5,964 nt of DNA from Paracoccaceae bacterium (GTDB lineage Bacteria > Pseudomonadota > Alphaproteobacteria > Rhodobacterales > Rhodobacteraceae). Below, one piece after another: positions 1-5,964 of this stretch. Below the pieces are notes generated by a model that was given only the letters and a program-made list of their open reading frames with translations, ran no database searches and was not told the DNA's origin. Every line of letters starts with the position of its first letter. Position 1 is the stretch's first letter. The stretch lies in NCBI GenBank assembly GCA_024742655.1, contig JANSYB010000163.1, forward strand, positions 1 through 5,964, in the 5' to 3' direction. Position numbers and translations under genes: made by a program.

Positions 1-578
1 CGCAAGGATGTTGAATTGGCGAACAAGGCTACGGCAACCTGTCCGACGACGACAGGATCTTCCGAGCCATAGGTCGCCATCATCATCCCGCTCGAACTGA
101 TCTCGAGCGCCGACAACTGAACATTGTTCTCATTGATAAACGGTACAGAAAGTTGCTTCAGATCTTTTCCACCAGCACCATCATACCCAAACACGATGTC
201 GTTGGTCGACGAACGAAGGACGCCGTTTTCGTCCAGTGAAAACTCACCATCCCGGGTATAGCTCAGCGTGTTTGAAGGCGTGCCATCAGGGTTGGGCGTG
301 GTTGTGACGAACATCCCGTTCCCGGCTAGGGCCAAATTCAAGACGCCGTCACGTTCCATGAACCCACCCTGTTTGGTGCTTTGTCGAGTCTGTTCCACCA
401 GACTGCCTACGCCCGTTGATGTGCGCGAGACCGTCTCAGGCGATGCGCCGCTGTAGAGATCCGCAAAACTGGCGGTGCTTTTGCGAAACGCTGTGGTCCC
501 AGAGTTCGCCACGTTATTTGACACAACGGATATTTCGAACATGGACGTCGACATGCCAGATAATATGGTTCCGAACAT
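1..578 (-). CDS. Short FlgE-like axial protein (FlgE/FlgF/FlgG family), 3' partial
   Basis: This family builds the flagellar rod (FlgF, FlgG) and hook (FlgE). The first 192 residues are visible and the 3' end lies beyond the left edge. The N-terminal D0 helix carries the family signature VVSNNVANSGTTAFRKSTAS (18-37), followed by FADLYSG. LNLALAGNGMFVT (80-92) and LSYTRDGEFSLDENG (105-119) are the beta-rich D1 core. LEISSSGMMMATYG (158-171) and VGQVAVALFANSTSL (178-192) match the start of the C-terminal half. The first half looks most like FlgE and lacks most of the FlgG-specific insertion. However, only about 40 residues separate the two D1 halves, leaving no room for the hook domains D2/D3. 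Expected total length is about 255-265 residues, as in FlgF/FlgG. Its own sigma-54 promoter lies upstream. Family assignment is firm; choosing among FlgE, FlgF and FlgG is not, so no symbol is given. Confidence 0.85.
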   Translation of the reverse strand, partial: MFGTILSGMSTSMFEISVVSNNVANSGTTAFRKSTASFADLYSGASPETVSRTSTGVGSLVEQTRQSTKQGGFMERDGVLNLALAGNGMFVTTTPNPDGTPSNTLSYTRDGEFSLDENGVLRSSTNDIVFGYDGAGGKDLKQLSVPFINENNVQLSALEISSSGMMMATYGSEDPVVVGQVAVALFANSTSL

Positions 579-585
579 TTCCGGT

Positions 586-592
586 CTCCCTC
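586..592 (-). promoter_or_regulatory. Ribosome binding site of the FlgE-like gene
   Basis: The minus strand reads GAGGGAG, ending 7 bases before the ATG at 578-576. It supports this ATG over the in-frame ATG codons at residues 9 and 13, which would also cut into the conserved N-terminal helix. Confidence 0.65.
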
Positions 593-608
593 ACTGCTTC
601 TCCGAACG

Positions 609-636
609 TTTTGGTAGTGCAGGTATCGTGCCAAAA
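609..636. repeat. Short inverted repeat around the promoter
   Basis: TTTTGG (plus strand 609-614) and CCAAAA (631-636) form 6-base arms separated by 16 bases. One arm overlaps the -24 element and the other lies by the predicted transcription start. There is no U-run after it, so it is not a convincing terminator. It could be an operator half-site pair or chance. Confidence 0.25.
618..634 (-). promoter_or_regulatory. Sigma-54 (-24/-12) promoter
   Basis: The minus strand reads TTGGCACGATACCTGCA. Against the sigma-54 consensus YTGGCACGRNNNTTGCW, every specified position matches except the first T of TTGC, which is C. The GG (632-631) and GC (620-619) have the required spacing. Transcription would start near 607, giving a leader of about 29 bases to the ATG at 578. 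It lies in the only intergenic gap and points at the next gene. Sigma-54 control of rod/hook genes is known in several flagellar systems, including the RpoN2-dependent Fla1 genes of R. sphaeroides. The activator (FleQ-type) is not visible. Confidence 0.75.
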
Positions 637-648
637 TTATGTGCAAGC

Positions 649-1914
649 CTAGTTCAAAAAGTCAAAAAGGCTGCTTTGGCTAATCTTGGAATAAGCCTGT
701 CGCGCCGCGTCGCGGTTGACCAAAAGACTTTGCAACTCTGTGATCACCCGCTCCAGATCAGCCGCGGACATATCATTGACCTCTATCTCAAGCGCGACAG
801 CTCTAGCTTGCAAAGTCTCTTCCTGCATGTCGGCGCGTTCCAACCTCGCCCCTACCGTGGTCCGCGACAAGGCGATGTGCTGCCCGGCATCGATCAACTT
901 GTTTAATTGCGACCCCAGTTGCTGCGCAACAGGTGCAAGAATTTGCGCCGGCACACCATCGGTCGTTAAGGTGAATTTTGGATCCTTGCTGGCAAGGGTC
1001 ACACCTTGCACGTCAAGCTCAGAAATCGTGACCGTCCCGTCGTCAGTAGAAAGCTGCAAACGCCCAGTCTGTGACAGCTCAGCAGTTACGCCTGTGGTCT
1101 CGCTTTGCGCATTAATCGCTTCAATCAGACGGTCATTCGATCCGCCCACAACTTCACTGACATTAATATTGGCACTGCCCGAGGGCCCTGCGATAACAAA
1201 GCTCACGTCGCGCGGCACCCGATCACCGTTGAATCGCACCGAAAGCCCGGGGTCGCCTGGCGCCGACAGACTGTTCTGCACGATGTTATCGGTGGATAGA
1301 GCGGCCTCGAAGCTGTCAACAATATCGAAAACACTGGATATTCCCGAAGCTGTTTCGACCTGCATGAAGACACGTCCGCCATTCACCGACGTAGGCAGTC
1401 GCATGGTTTCCGAAGCTGCAAGTGTATGCTCGCCGTCATCTCCCTTGAAGTCTATCCCACCACTGGCATTTTGCCTGAACGGCATGATATCGGTGGCATA
1501 GCCTCCAAAAATGGCCTGCCCGGCAGTTGATCGCGTATTGGCAAGGCCTACAAGCGCGGTGCGTATCTGCGCGACTTCGACGCGAAACGCTTCGCGGTCA
1601 ATCTGGGCTATGGAGTCAGTGTTAGCGGCTGTCGCTATCTCACGCAGTCGAGTCAACATGTCAAATGCTGAAGCCAGTTCCGTATCCGCTAGACTCAGGC
1701 TTTCCTGCGCTGTCCTGACATTGCGCTCGAAACCGGCAAGCTGGGTTGCTCGTTCTTCCAGCGCAGACAGCCTGACCGCGTCGATCGGCTTGTCCGATGA
1801 CTGAGTGATCTCTTGTCCAGTAGAAATCTTGGTTTGACGCAGTTCTATTTCTTCATTGATCCGCGAAAAGCGGTTCAGCATCTGGTCAGTGAATAGTTTG
1901 GTGGAAACAGACAT
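649..1914 (-). CDS. flgL: FlgL, hook-filament junction protein (HAP3)
   Basis: FlgL forms the second junction layer, between FlgK and the flagellin filament. The product has 421 residues. The N-terminal D0/D1 helices carry MSVSTKLFTDQML, ISTGQEITQSSDKPIDAVRL (about 30-49) and the family landmark AGQAIFGGY (131-139). The C-terminal helices end DMSAADLERVITELQSLL...SLFDFLN, a typical FlgL terminus. The middle domain is enlarged (E. coli FlgL is about 317 residues) and holds a hook IN-like motif near 261-293. I chose the ATG at 1914-1912 because GAGG lies 6 bases upstream and the N-terminus then matches the family. An in-frame GTG at 1926-1924 would add four residues (MRPI), but it overlaps the flgK stop and the Shine-Dalgarno sequence. 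The gene starts 8 bases after the flgK TGA and ends in TAG at 651-649. No cysteine is present. Confidence 0.95.
   Translation of the reverse strand: MSVSTKLFTDQMLNRFSRINEEIELRQTKISTGQEITQSSDKPIDAVRLSALEERATQLAGFERNVRTAQESLSLADTELASAFDMLTRLREIATAANTDSIAQIDREAFRVEVAQIRTALVGLANTRSTAGQAIFGGYATDIMPFRQNASGGIDFKGDDGEHTLAASETMRLPTSVNGGRVFMQVETASGISSVFDIVDSFEAALSTDNIVQNSLSAPGDPGLSVRFNGDRVPRDVSFVIAGPSGSANINVSEVVGGSNDRLIEAINAQSETTGVTAELSQTGRLQLSTDDGTVTISELDVQGVTLASKDPKFTLTTDGVPAQILAPVAQQLGSQLNKLIDAGQHIALSRTTVGARLERADMQEETLQARAVALEIEVNDMSAADLERVITELQSLLVNRDAARQAYSKISQSSLFDFLN
1036..1134 (-). other. Flagellin hook IN-like motif in FlgL
   Basis: FlgL residues about 261-293 read DRLIEAINAQSETTGVTAEL followed by SQTGRLQLSTDDG. 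This is the helix-turn-strand signature of the flagellin hook IN motif, in the enlarged middle domain. Compare SDDTGITAELSVSG in FlgK with SETTGVTAELSQTG here. Confidence 0.6.
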
Positions 1915-1916
1915 TA

Positions 1917-1922
1917 TTGGCC
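1917..1922 (-). promoter_or_regulatory. Spacer and ribosome binding region of flgL, coupled to the flgK stop
   Basis: On the minus strand the flgK stop TGA (1925-1923) sits inside GTGAGG, and the GAGG of that string (1924-1921) is the Shine-Dalgarno sequence for the flgL ATG, 6 bases further on. Ribosomes finishing flgK would therefore end on the flgL initiation site, which favours coupled translation. This placement decides the start in favour of ATG over the overlapping GTG. Confidence 0.6.
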
Positions 1923-4900
1923 TCACGAAATCCGGATCAGGGTATCAAACATCTCACGCGCTGTTTGAAGTATGCGTGCCGCCGCCTGATAGGCTTGTTG
2001 TTGCGCGATCAATTTGGCGGCCTCTTCATCAAGGTTCACCCCGCTCAGTTCACTTTCCGATGCCACGGCCGCTTCATAGACCGCTTCATTCGAAGTTCTT
2101 GTCAAGCGGGCCGCCTCAAGCGTGGCACCAATACCCGCGGCAATGGCGCGAAATTCGTCCTGATAGCTTGTAAAACCAGTCCGCTGTTGGCCAAGGATCA
2201 GAATCTCGTCCAGATTGCGCGCATCACCTGGCGACCGTCGGCCAGTCAACAAGGTGAATGTATCACCCGTTTCTGCAAATCCCGAAAGTTCAACATCTTG
2301 TCCTGAGACATTGAAACGCGCTAGACCATTTGATGTCCGCGTCGCGATTGACACGCCCGTTTCCACGTCGAACAGCTCGACGCGCCCGGTGCCATCGTCC
2401 ATCATCTCGACCCGAAAGTTTTCCGGTTTTCGGTTCGCAGCATCAGGCGGGGAGCCGACCTCGAATTGGGCCGCAATCCGCTTGGCACCTGTATCACTCA
2501 TCACGACGATGAGCTCTTCGTCCGGCAGGCCGCTCAGGCGTAGATAGGATCCTGCCGTGCTGGTCGCGCCAGCGACCACGTCAATCGCCGAAGCCGTCGT
2601 GCTGCGCGCGTTCAGCGAACCTGCATCAACGGTCAGGCCAACCGTGCCGATCTTAAGGCCAAGCGCGGTCGCTTCGTCTCCGCCAGTCACGCTCAACGGC
2701 CCCAGACCGGCCTGTTTTGCACTCAAAACAAGGAAGTCGTTACCATCGTCGTCAATGATGTCGGCTTGCAGGCTATTGTCCAACCCGGCAGGCACATCCA
2801 CGCTCCAGCCACCGTTCAACTTTGTTACCGTGACGCTATCCGACACACCGCCAAGCGATACGTCAATTGTGTAGGTTCCATCAGCCAGGTCCGACACGAC
2901 GGCGCGCCCCTGCAATGATGACGTTGTCTGCGCAGTGCTCAGCCCGAATTGTGCCGCCGTGGATTCAGAGACAGGCACAGGCCCTGCACCCGACAACTGG
3001 CCACCCACAACGCCCAGGGACAGTGCAAAATCGCCGTTCACTTCGTCCACACGGGGCACCAAACGCCCGTTTTCCGGGCCGGTTACCTCAAAGTCCAACG
3101 CCGTCAGGCGGGTCGGGTCGCCGCCGTCGACACGCGTCAAGGTATACTCTGCACCGCCCAGCATGAAGCGCGAGGTCGTTCCTGCAGGCGGGAAATCCGC
3201 GACCGAGCGCGCAGCCCCGGTCAGGGTCGGCACCGGGGCCTGGGCACGCAATTCTGCCGCCACGGCCTGTGCGACCGCATCGCCCGACAAGGTTCCGGCG
3301 GCCAAATCTGCGGCCGACACGCTGGCGGTAAAGGTCGACCCATTATCGGCCGTCACCACCGCCTCGTAGCGCGAGGACGGCGCATGCACATTGGTCCCGT
3401 CGACACTGGTCGATGGTCCATCAATCATCGGGTCGATATTGAACACCAGCGATGCCGCTGTGCCACCGTTCGAGAACTCACGCGCCACCAGACCGCCGGT
3501 GACCGGCTCGGCGGCGGAAGTCAGCGTCTCAGCTCCGGTCACGTCACTACTGATCTCAAACTCGGAACTGCTGAGGAACGATACGGTGCCGCTGATCCGC
3601 ATTTCATTCAGAAAAGAAATTGCGTCTGTCGGAGTTCCACCAAGGCTCAACGGGTTGAATTCCTGATCCAGAGCAACAGCGTCAAAACCGACACCATTCG
3701 GGGAAATGTTACTGATCGCGATGTCGAACCCGGCGTCCTGAACCAGCGTCACCGCATCGCCGGACACCGACAATTCAGCGGTGATGCCGGTGTCATCGCT
3801 CCGCCTGTTGACCGCGCTGACCAGCGCATTCAGATCGCCACTGCTGATCTGTGCCGAAATCGTCAACGTTTCGCCATTCACACCGTCAAGGTCAAACTGA
3901 ACGGACCCATCAATGGAAGCAGGATCAAGCGACAGGCGCAGGGCCGTCATTGCATTGGCGCGGACGCCGACCGGCGCGAAAGAGGCATTTGCGCGATCCG
4001 CGATCAGGGCTGCATCGGCCCCCGCCGGGATCGTGGCCGACCGGACAAAGCCAGTAGCCATGTCCAGCGTGATAGTTTGACCTTGCGTCTGGTTGATAGT
4101 GCTGTCCAAGGAAATCCCAGCAACATCACCTCCGGAAAGCGTCGTTCCAGCGGCGTCCGAGAGCTCGATAAGGCTAGTCGACACCTCGTGTGCGCCGCCT
4201 GTCAGTGGCGATGACGCGGTTCTGCTCTGCTCGACATTGATACCGCGATAGCCCAAACCGCCCACCACCAAATTGTAGTCCGCGCGATACTCTGCTTCTC
4301 TTGAAAAACCGTTTTCCACCGTCAGAAGATTGGCAACCTCATCCGTATTGAGAGGTAGACCGGCGATTTGGCGGCCCTCTCGGGTAAAAACCCTGATATC
4401 CGAGGCCTGCTGAGCTTGCGTCACCGTTGTCCCAAGCGACGAACCCGAGGACGACACCGCGGAGGCCGCGGTCAAACTGCGCGATCCGTCAGATGCAAAG
4501 GCCAACCCCGTGGCCGATCCGGCAACGCTTATGCCCAGATCCGCAAGAGTCTCTCCCCCGACAGAGGATTTGAAAACACCCATATCAAGATATTTGGCGA
4601 TCTCTGCACCCGTCTCCCAGCTGGTCTGGGCGACATCGCTTGGTTGCACGGCAAAATTATGGTCCACGCCGTCGAGTGTCAGGGTGAATGCCCCAATATC
4701 CGCCTCAAACTGAGCCGCGATAGACGCTGTTGCCTGCGCGGCCAGGCTGGCGAGGGTGATATCATTAGTGCCACGCGGAATGCTGCCGATCACGCCTCCC
4801 CGCAAAAGCTCCTGTGCCACGACAGGCGATAAGTTATTGGTCAGCACATCTGTCAATGGCGCAACGCCCGAGCTTTCGCCTGCCGCCAGTTGCGAGGTCA

Positions 4901-5964
4901 AAGTTGCCGACCCTAGGTTGGTTGTATCAGGTGAGATCACAATAGTGGATGAAGCAGCAATTTCTTGTGGCCGCTTTAAAAGAAATGCGATCCGAGCAGC
5001 ATCCCCAGCTTCGCGCATGAAAGTGACTGTGTCCCCATCCACAGGTGCACCTGTCACGTCGATCACTGCACCGTCAATTTCGATTCGTGTCCGCCCCGTG
5101 GCCAACTCGGTTCCTGCATCATCTCTCAAGATCCACTGATCCGTTGACGAGGTGTAGCTCATTTGCATGCGGCCCAAGCTATCGGCCCGACCGGGGACCA
5201 GACGTATGCTTGCCTCCGCCGTCCCCTCGTTTGCCTGGCCAGCTGACGGCGAGAACTGCGCAACGGCAAACATCTCGCGACCCCGCTGACTGTCAAGATC
5301 AATGCCCTGCAAATGCTGGGTATTGACGCCTGTGCTAAAGTTACGCGCCAGCTCGTCCAGTTCTGTAATTGCTCTTTGCGTGGTTCCGTAAGCATCCACT
5401 AGACCGCGTAAGCTGCCAGTTTCCAGTTGCGATACCGTCTGCCCCGCTCCAACCCTGAAAAAGATGTTTCCCTGATCACTGACCCTTGCCGCCAAGACCT
5501 TGCTGTCCTCGCCAGTAACGATAATCGGCCCGCCATCCGATGCGCCAAGACGAACTTCAGCTTCAAAGCGATCGCCAATCGACACACCGACCGGCACCAT
5601 CGAAGACAGATTGTCGATCAGCCGGTCGCGTTCATCCAACAGCGTATTCGGAGGGTTGCCCCCAAGGTTGGATGACCGCAACTTGCCATTGACCGATGCC
5701 AATGCACCCAAATTCTGGTTCACGTCGTTCAGGCGCGTCGTAATCTCTCCAAAGGCACCGGTGGCTAGTTCATCAAGCAGCGAAGCCGTTGTGTTGAAGG
5801 CTGTACTCACTGTAAGGCCCATCTCAATCGCAGCGGCGCGTGGTGCAAGGTCACCGGGCCGGGCGGCAACCTGGCCAAGCGAGTCGAAAAAGGCGGTCAA
5901 TGTCGTTCCAAGATCACCATCATTCGGCAGGACGGTGTTTTGCAGCCGCTCAAGCTTTTGAACA
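1923..5964 (-). CDS. flgK: FlgK, hook-filament junction protein (HAP1), giant form, 5' partial
   Basis: FlgK forms the first junction layer between hook and filament and is exported by the flagellar type III system. The reading frame runs open from the right edge for 1346 codons to TGA at 1925-1923; I judge about 100 N-terminal residues are missing. Numbering residues from the leucine (TTG) codon at 5900: an FlgK-type helical region with LAPRAAAIEMG (18-28) and NTLLDERDRL (85-94), the conserved GVNTQHLQGIDL (191-202), and a D2-type module at 237-317 ending GDTVTF...EIAAS. A non-conserved insertion follows at about 320-1150, then a second D2-type module (1162-1240) and the hallmark C-terminus with SGVNLDEEAAKLI (1286-1298), QQAYQAAARI and MFDTLI. 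Usual FlgK is about 450-650 residues; this one would be about 1440. No cysteine and no frameshift is visible. It is probably co-transcribed with flgL. The family call is very secure; the function of the insertion is unknown. Confidence 0.96.
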   Translation of the reverse strand, partial: VQKLERLQNTVLPNDGDLGTTLTAFFDSLGQVAARPGDLAPRAAAIEMGLTVSTAFNTTASLLDELATGAFGEITTRLNDVNQNLGALASVNGKLRSSNLGGNPPNTLLDERDRLIDNLSSMVPVGVSIGDRFEAEVRLGASDGGPIIVTGEDSKVLAARVSDQGNIFFRVGAGQTVSQLETGSLRGLVDAYGTTQRAITELDELARNFSTGVNTQHLQGIDLDSQRGREMFAVAQFSPSAGQANEGTAEASIRLVPGRADSLGRMQMSYTSSTDQWILRDDAGTELATGRTRIEIDGAVIDVTGAPVDGDTVTFMREAGDAARIAFLLKRPQEIAASSTIVISPDTTNLGSATLTSQLAAGESSGVAPLTDVLTNNLSPVVAQELLRGGVIGSIPRGTNDITLASLAAQATASIAAQFEADIGAFTLTLDGVDHNFAVQPSDVAQTSWETGAEIAKYLDMGVFKSSVGGETLADLGISVAGSATGLAFASDGSRSLTAASAVSSSGSSLGTTVTQAQQASDIRVFTREGRQIAGLPLNTDEVANLLTVENGFSREAEYRADYNLVVGGLGYRGINVEQSRTASSPLTGGAHEVSTSLIELSDAAGTTLSGGDVAGISLDSTINQTQGQTITLDMATGFVRSATIPAGADAALIADRANASFAPVGVRANAMTALRLSLDPASIDGSVQFDLDGVNGETLTISAQISSGDLNALVSAVNRRSDDTGITAELSVSGDAVTLVQDAGFDIAISNISPNGVGFDAVALDQEFNPLSLGGTPTDAISFLNEMRISGTVSFLSSSEFEISSDVTGAETLTSAAEPVTGGLVAREFSNGGTAASLVFNIDPMIDGPSTSVDGTNVHAPSSRYEAVVTADNGSTFTASVSAADLAAGTLSGDAVAQAVAAELRAQAPVPTLTGAARSVADFPPAGTTSRFMLGGAEYTLTRVDGGDPTRLTALDFEVTGPENGRLVPRVDEVNGDFALSLGVVGGQLSGAGPVPVSESTAAQFGLSTAQTTSSLQGRAVVSDLADGTYTIDVSLGGVSDSVTVTKLNGGWSVDVPAGLDNSLQADIIDDDGNDFLVLSAKQAGLGPLSVTGGDEATALGLKIGTVGLTVDAGSLNARSTTASAIDVVAGATSTAGSYLRLSGLPDEELIVVMSDTGAKRIAAQFEVGSPPDAANRKPENFRVEMMDDGTGRVELFDVETGVSIATRTSNGLARFNVSGQDVELSGFAETGDTFTLLTGRRSPGDARNLDEILILGQQRTGFTSYQDEFRAIAAGIGATLEAARLTRTSNEAVYEAAVASESELSGVNLDEEAAKLIAQQQAYQAAARILQTAREMFDTLIRIS
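2181..2417 (-). other. FlgK D2-type module B
   Basis: Residues 1162-1240 repeat the layout of module A. VELFDVETGVSIATRTS corresponds to ILRDDAGTELATGRT, and SGFAETGDTFTLLTG corresponds to TGAPVDGDTVTFMRE. It runs into GDARNLDEILILGQQR, the usual lead-in to the conserved FlgK C-terminal helices. Modules A and B therefore bracket the insertion. The similarity was judged by eye. Confidence 0.6.
2643..2885 (-). repeat. FlgK insertion, diverged repeat unit R2
   Basis: Residues about 1006-1086 hold LGGVSDSVTVTKLNGG, then NSLQADIIDDDGNDFLVLSA, then QAGLGPLSV and DEATALGL. These parallel unit R1 in the same order, including the terminal 'A..(F/L)GL'. This suggests an old tandem duplication of a beta-rich domain of about 85-95 residues. 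Confidence 0.4.
2931..3188 (-). repeat. FlgK insertion, diverged repeat unit R1
   Basis: Residues about 905-990 hold LGGAEYTLTRVDGG, then NGRLVPRVDEVNGDFALSL, then GQLSGAGPVPV and STAAQFGL. The same order of elements recurs directly after it as unit R2. The match is weak at protein level and was judged by eye; there is no obvious DNA-level repeat. Confidence 0.4.
3702..3908 (-). other. Flagellin hook IN-like motif in the FlgK insertion
   Basis: FlgK residues about 665-733 resemble the flagellin hook IN motif found in flagellins and FliD. A strand with FDLDGVNGETLTISA is followed by a helix LNALVSAVNRRSDDTGITAE and then strands with LSVSGDAVTLV. The 'AvN..Sd.TGitA.ls..g.l.L' signature is clear by eye. 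It closely parallels a segment of FlgL in the next gene. Confidence 0.6.
4950..5192 (-). other. FlgK D2-type module A
   Basis: Residues 237-317 (numbered from the codon at 5900) follow the pattern of the usual FlgK middle domain. A strand with DQWILRDDAG leads to a threonine/glycine turn (ATGRTRIEIDG), then GAPVDGDTVTF, and finally a stretch ending RPQEIAAS. Many FlgK proteins have the equivalent 'G.P..GDsF.l.ptr......l.dP..iAaa'. The module ends just before the long insertion. Confidence 0.65.

Larger units (their letters stand above)
2451..4943 (-). other. Non-conserved central insertion of FlgK (about 830 residues)
   Basis: This is the part of FlgK between the two D2-type modules that ordinary FlgK proteins lack. 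It is rich in Ala, Gly, Ser, Thr and Asp, free of cysteine, and alternates short beta-like stretches with turns, which fits surface-exposed beta domains on the outside of the junction. It includes a Ser-rich linker (near 4430-4470), a segment with IRVFTREGRQIAGLPL (near 4350-4400), a hook IN-like motif (3702-3908), and two weakly similar units at 2643-3188. Boundaries are approximate. A comparably large central region is known in the Rhodobacter sphaeroides Fla1 FlgK (from memory). I do not recognise an enzyme or a named adhesin domain. Confidence 0.7.

Noticed and set aside
407..646. Minus-strand frame of 79 codons spanning the gap after flgL
   Set aside because: It overlaps the start of the FlgE-like gene in another frame, its start lies upstream of the predicted transcription start, and its product resembles nothing known.
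609..648. Rho-independent terminator after flgL
   Set aside because: The only hairpin candidate has 6-base AT-rich arms, a 16-base loop and no following U-run. Read-through from flgL is possible.
636..652. Second sigma-54 promoter ending in TTGCA just after flgL
   Set aside because: The -12-like TTGCA is present but there is no GG at the -24 position.
654..669. Tandem 8-base direct repeat (TCAAAAAG twice) at the 3' end of flgL
   Set aside because: It simply encodes the conserved FlgL ending SLFDFL, so coding constraint explains it. It is too short to indicate a mobile element.
716..1501. Plus-strand open frame of 261 codons opposite flgL
   Set aside because: It lies antisense to a clearly real gene and gives a Ser/Cys-rich low-complexity product with no family resemblance.
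1924..1926. GTG as the flgL start (adds MRPI)
   Set aside because: It overlaps the flgK stop and the GAGG that serves the ATG at 1914. The family N-terminus fits the ATG better.
2949..4214. Long plus-strand open frame of 421 codons
   Set aside because: It lies antisense to flgK. Its translation is rich in Arg, His, Gly and Cys with no recognisable motif, as expected for a shadow frame in GC-rich DNA.

Overview
The window carries three genes for the filament/hook end of a bacterial flagellum, all read from the minus strand. In transcription order they are flgK (5' end beyond the right edge), flgL (complete) and a short gene of the FlgE/FlgF/FlgG axial-protein family (3' end beyond the left edge). 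Coding density is nearly complete. The only untranslated stretch is about 70 bases between flgL and the last gene. I see no tRNA, rRNA, CRISPR array, insertion sequence or strong terminator.

Organism: the DNA is fairly GC-rich and the proteins look proteobacterial. Three things point to an alphaproteobacterium of the Rhodobacteraceae with a 'Fla1-type' flagellum, as in Rhodobacter/Cereibacter sphaeroides. These are a giant FlgK with an insertion of roughly 840 residues, a FlgL with an enlarged middle domain, and a near-consensus sigma-54 (-24/-12) promoter before the last gene. From memory of the literature, the R. sphaeroides Fla1 FlgK is also over 1300 residues with a large non-conserved centre, and Fla1 genes depend on a dedicated sigma-54 (RpoN2). 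The assignment is inference; no marker gene is in the window.

Layout: (1) 5964-1923, minus: flgK, at least 1346 codons. It has conserved FlgK N-terminal helices, a D2-type module, the long insertion, a second D2-type module and the conserved C-terminal helices. (2) 1914-649, minus: flgL, 421 residues, 8 bases after the flgK stop with a Shine-Dalgarno sequence overlapping that stop, so the two are probably translationally coupled. (3) 648-579: spacer with the sigma-54 promoter and a ribosome binding site. (4) 578-1, minus: an axial protein whose first half resembles FlgE but which lacks room for the hook's outer domains, so it has FlgF/FlgG proportions.

How they work together: FlgK and FlgL form the two thin junction layers between hook and filament. 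The third product belongs to the family that builds rod and hook. All three are exported by the flagellar type III apparatus and, as far as visible, contain no cysteine. The most interesting points are the architecture of the giant FlgK, a flagellin 'hook IN'-like motif shared by FlgK and FlgL, and the separately promoted short FlgE-like gene.
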